Shown here piece by piece: positions 7,518 to 7,604 of a stretch of 7,604 nucleotides of DNA (the first letter of the stretch is position 1; the number at the start of each line of letters is the position of its first letter). This DNA is from Verrucomicrobia bacterium 12-59-8 (GTDB lineage: Bacteria; Verrucomicrobiota; Verrucomicrobiae; Verrucomicrobiales; Verrucomicrobiaceae). The stretch covers positions 23,732 through 31,335 of the forward strand of contig NCCR01000098.1 of assembly GCA_002279765.1 (NCBI GenBank), written 5' to 3'. The notes beneath the pieces are model-generated. The model was not told the DNA's origin and searched no databases. It saw only the letters and a list, made by a program, of their open reading frames with translations. Both the position numbers and the translations under genes were made by a program.

Positions 7518-7604
7518 GGTGGAAATTAGCGTTCTAGCTGGGCAGGTCAATCATCATATCAACGCATCATGATTTGAGTATGTGACTATTATTTCTAATT
7601 TATA
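7518..7604 (-). promoter_or_regulatory. metH upstream region with candidate -10 element
   Basis: This stretch is clearly more AT-rich than the coding DNA. On the minus strand TATGAT (7558-7553) is a good -10 hexamer, predicting transcription from about 7546 and a leader near 28 nt. That would exclude the TTG at 7550 as start and favour the ATG at 7517. No convincing -35 is seen at 16-18 bp. A short palindrome ATCATGAT (7566-7573) lies just upstream. No cobalamin or SAM riboswitch can be recognised, though the window ends too soon to exclude one farther upstream. Confidence 0.3.

Noticed and set aside
6426..7529. A 367-codon open frame on the plus strand opposite the metH N-terminus
   Set aside because: It mirrors the homocysteine domain codons, lacks family motifs, and has no promoter or ribosome site of its own.
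7518..7604. Cobalamin or SAM riboswitch upstream of metH
   Set aside because: Only 87 bases are available and none of the conserved box sequences or a long structured leader can be seen.

Overview
This 7.6-kb window is ordinary chromosomal DNA from a GC-rich bacterium, most likely a Verrucomicrobiota member related to Prosthecobacter or Verrucomicrobium. The main clue is a perfect TGTTC-N4-GAACA palindrome upstream of a Y-family DNA polymerase gene; from memory this is the LexA operator reported for Verrucomicrobia. The protein styles and the lack of clear Shine-Dalgarno sequences fit, but the assignment is an inference. No IS element, CRISPR array, tRNA, rRNA, prophage or plasmid function is visible.

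Layout, left to right. Bases 1-152 (minus) hold the first 50 codons of a Y-family (DinB-like) translesion polymerase that runs off the left edge, with the LexA-type operator at 185-198. Divergent from it, 295-867 (plus) encodes a small DUF2726-like protein of the PD-(D/E)XK nuclease fold class. The gap at 868-1272 carries what looks like a frameshifted remnant of a secreted protein gene (884-1129, minus) and two small palindromes before the next gene. Bases 1273-3453 (plus) encode a complete bifunctional class A penicillin-binding protein (GT51 transglycosylase plus transpeptidase). It ends 14 bp from the convergent metH (3468-7517, minus), a cobalamin-dependent methionine synthase with all four modules. 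The last 87 bases are the AT-rich metH upstream region.

The genes do not form one pathway: DNA damage tolerance, cell-wall synthesis and methionine/one-carbon metabolism sit side by side, each apparently with its own promoter. The most notable observations are in MetH. Against the E. coli protein as I recall it, it has about 110 extra residues between the cobalamin cap and cobalamin-binding domains, and it lacks about 27 residues of the activation domain, including the IDWTPFF motif that carries an AdoMet-contacting Asp in E. coli. The SOS-type operator is the other clear signal. I see no convincing new multi-gene system.
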